A stretch of DNA of 42,092 bases from Paenibacillus zanthoxyli JH29 (GTDB lineage Bacteria; Bacillota; Bacilli; Paenibacillales; Paenibacillaceae), in assembly GCF_000520715.1 (NCBI RefSeq), contig NZ_ASSD01000514.1, positions 1-42,092 on the forward strand, in the 5' to 3' direction. A program made the translations under genes and the position numbers. Below, piece by piece: positions 40,754 to 42,092 of the stretch; the stretch's first letter is position 1, and every line of letters begins with the position of its first letter. A model generated the notes under the pieces. That model did no database searches. It saw only the letters and a program-made list of their open reading frames with translations, and had not been told where the DNA came from.

Positions 40754-41914
40754 ATGACAATTGAACTCTTCCGCATTCATATCTCCGATAATATTCTTGA
40801 CGATCTGAAAGAACGGCTCCATCGCGTCCGCTGGCCTGATCAATTAGAAGGCTCAGGCTGGGAGCGAGGAACAGATTTATATGAATTGCAATCACTTGTC
40901 TCCTATTGGAGAGATCAGTACGATTGGCGCGCGCAGGAAGCCGAGTTGAACCGCTTGTCCCAGTATCGCTGCACGATTGACGGCATTGACGTGCATTTCG
41001 TCCATGAGCGCGGCAAAGGGCCTAACCCTATCCCTATTATTCTTACCCATGGATGGCCGGATAGTTATCTTCGTTATCACAAAATCATTCCACTGCTGAC
41101 GGATCCGGCGAGTCACGGCGGTCGTCCGGAGGATGCATTTGATGTCATTGTCCCTTCGCTTCCGGGCTTTGGCTTCTCCGGCCGTCCAACCCAGCCTGGC
41201 TTCAACAATTTGACCGTCTCCGAAATGTGGGCAAAGCTCATGACATCCGTATTAGGCTACAGCCGCTTTGTCGCTGCAGGCGGGGATGTTGGCTCGGGGG
41301 TTACCCGCTATCTGGCTGCCAATCATCCAGAGCTTCTATACGGCATCCATTTAACGGATGTTGGCATTATTAGAGATCTCCTGTCTGCTCATAATGAGGA
41401 TGCGCTTACGGAAGAAGAACGGCAGTATAAAATCAGTGCTTCCAGATGGATTGCGCAGGAGGGAGGCTATATGTCGCTTCAGTCGACGAAGCCTCAGACG
41501 CTTGCTTATGGACTTTCGGATTCTCCTGCAGGCTTGGCCGGCTGGATTCTCGAGAAATTTCGCGCATGGAGCGACTGTAAGGGTAACCTTCTACAGAAAT
41601 TTAGCGAGGATGATCTGCTGACTGCGATTATGATCTATTGGGTGACGAACACGATTGGATCGTCCACGCGCATCTATTATGAGAATTCCCATACGCTGCC
41701 GCCGCTAGGACGAATAGAGGTCCCTGCCGGCATCGCCATTTTCCCTGCAGATATCGCGCTTCCGCCCAAGTCATGGATCATCCGCAATCTGAATGTGACT
41801 CGCTGGACGGAAATACCTTCCGTTGGCCATTTCACAGCGATGGAAGAGCCTGAGCGGATGGCCGATGACATTCGCGCCTTTTGCAGGCCCTTCAGGGCGG
41901 AAAACAAACAATAA
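40754..41914 (+). CDS. Epoxide hydrolase of the microsomal type
   Basis: 386 residues with the EHN N-terminal domain (FRIHISDNILDDLKERLHRVRWPDQ) and an alpha/beta-hydrolase core. HGWP at 99-102 gives the oxyanion hole, Asp178 in AGGDVGSGV is the nucleophile, Tyr in IYYENSH activates the epoxide and His in SVGHFTAMEEPE is the base. It opens epoxides to diols, cytosolic. Strong start (AAAGGGGG before the ATG region). Its divergent neighbour is the broken AraC gene, so its control may be lost. Confidence 0.94.
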   Translation: MTIELFRIHISDNILDDLKERLHRVRWPDQLEGSGWERGTDLYELQSLVSYWRDQYDWRAQEAELNRLSQYRCTIDGIDVHFVHERGKGPNPIPIILTHGWPDSYLRYHKIIPLLTDPASHGGRPEDAFDVIVPSLPGFGFSGRPTQPGFNNLTVSEMWAKLMTSVLGYSRFVAAGGDVGSGVTRYLAANHPELLYGIHLTDVGIIRDLLSAHNEDALTEEERQYKISASRWIAQEGGYMSLQSTKPQTLAYGLSDSPAGLAGWILEKFRAWSDCKGNLLQKFSEDDLLTAIMIYWVTNTIGSSTRIYYENSHTLPPLGRIEVPAGIAIFPADIALPPKSWIIRNLNVTRWTEIPSVGHFTAMEEPERMADDIRAFCRPFRAENKQ

Positions 41915-41989
41915 CACGTCTTTCTATTTAACGGCGGGGCTGCATCCCATACATTTCTGAGGAGTAGCCCTACTTGATTTGTATTGCTT

Positions 41990-42092
41990 TTATTTTGAAC
42001 GCTGAATTTCGCGGAGGGTTGCAGCAATTCCCTCCTCGAATGGTGTAGCCGGTTGTTTTTTATTAAACTAACGTTCTTCGTTAGCCTCCGCC
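41990..42092 (-). pseudogene. Possible 3' scrap of an NAD-dependent epimerase/dehydratase
   Basis: The minus-strand frame reads KKQPATPFEEGIAATLREIQ and ends at RSK, the usual C-terminus of extended-SDR sugar epimerases (KPATPFEEGI). An in-frame TAG lies upstream and the window ends soon after, so it is either a pseudogene or a frameshifted gene running out of the window. Confidence 0.5.

Overview
The window looks like chromosomal DNA of a spore-forming, moderate-GC Firmicute, most probably Paenibacillus or a close relative. The grounds are strong AGGAGG-type ribosome-binding sites, frequent TTG and GTG starts, lipoprotein signals without outer-membrane genes, a LysM/beta-propeller protein of spore-surface style, and gene families (NamA, TelA/VWA, SelO, thioredoxin-type ArsC, Rhs/WapA-like polymorphic toxins) common there. 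The genus is an inference. No rRNA, tRNA, CRISPR array or intact insertion sequence was seen.

Layout. 1-4.1 kb: the 3' part of a cell-wall amidase, a tiny stand-alone ferredoxin-like domain protein, the flavin enzyme NamA, a repeat-containing lipoprotein, an unknown gene and a NUDIX hydrolase. 4.1-7.6 kb: a worn polymorphic-toxin neighbourhood. It holds the 3' end of an Rhs gene with a degenerate toxin tail and two immunity-like genes, then a secreted beta-propeller gene out of frame with a second toxin tail, followed by its own immunity-like gene. This second unit sits behind a well-formed cyclic-di-GMP-I riboswitch. 7.7-12.3 kb: an aldo-keto reductase gene (frameshifted) and a MerR regulator, both with 19-bp-spacer promoters, then a TetR regulon with a broken MFS exporter, the TetR gene, a SnoaL-like gene and five matching operator-like sites. 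12.4-14.5 kb: an arsR-arsB-arsC operon.

14.6-25.4 kb: the best candidate for an undescribed system. A ten-gene leftward operon holds a GntR regulator, a polar-amino-acid ABC transporter, a nitrilase-fold amidase, an M24-fold hydrolase without metal ligands, a non-canonical SDR, an M20 deacylase, an aminotransferase and a DapA-family lyase. It faces a divergent enolase-superfamily epimerase. The 352-bp divergent control region holds two perfect copies of the same palindrome, one just below each promoter, plus a perfect TGTGA-N6-TCACA site. The set reads as uptake and stepwise breakdown of an N-substituted or cyclic amino-acid-like compound.

25.4-31 kb: a three-gene cassette (membrane protein, solute-binding/VWA fusion, TelA) between two similar terminators, a membrane acyltransferase and a small hydrophilic protein. 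31-35 kb: a GNAT remnant, SelO and the LysM/beta-propeller protein. 34.9-42 kb: a decayed accessory stretch with radical-SAM, threonine-aldolase, histidine-kinase, AraC and epimerase remnants among intact MarR, GyrI-like, polysaccharide deacetylase, HSL-type esterase, CD3324-like and epoxide hydrolase genes.

Reading-frame lesions cluster at 4.9-10.9 kb and 31-42 kb. The operons between 11 and 31 kb show none, so the lesions look biological rather than a uniform sequencing problem. No homology search was possible; functions rest on motifs read by eye.
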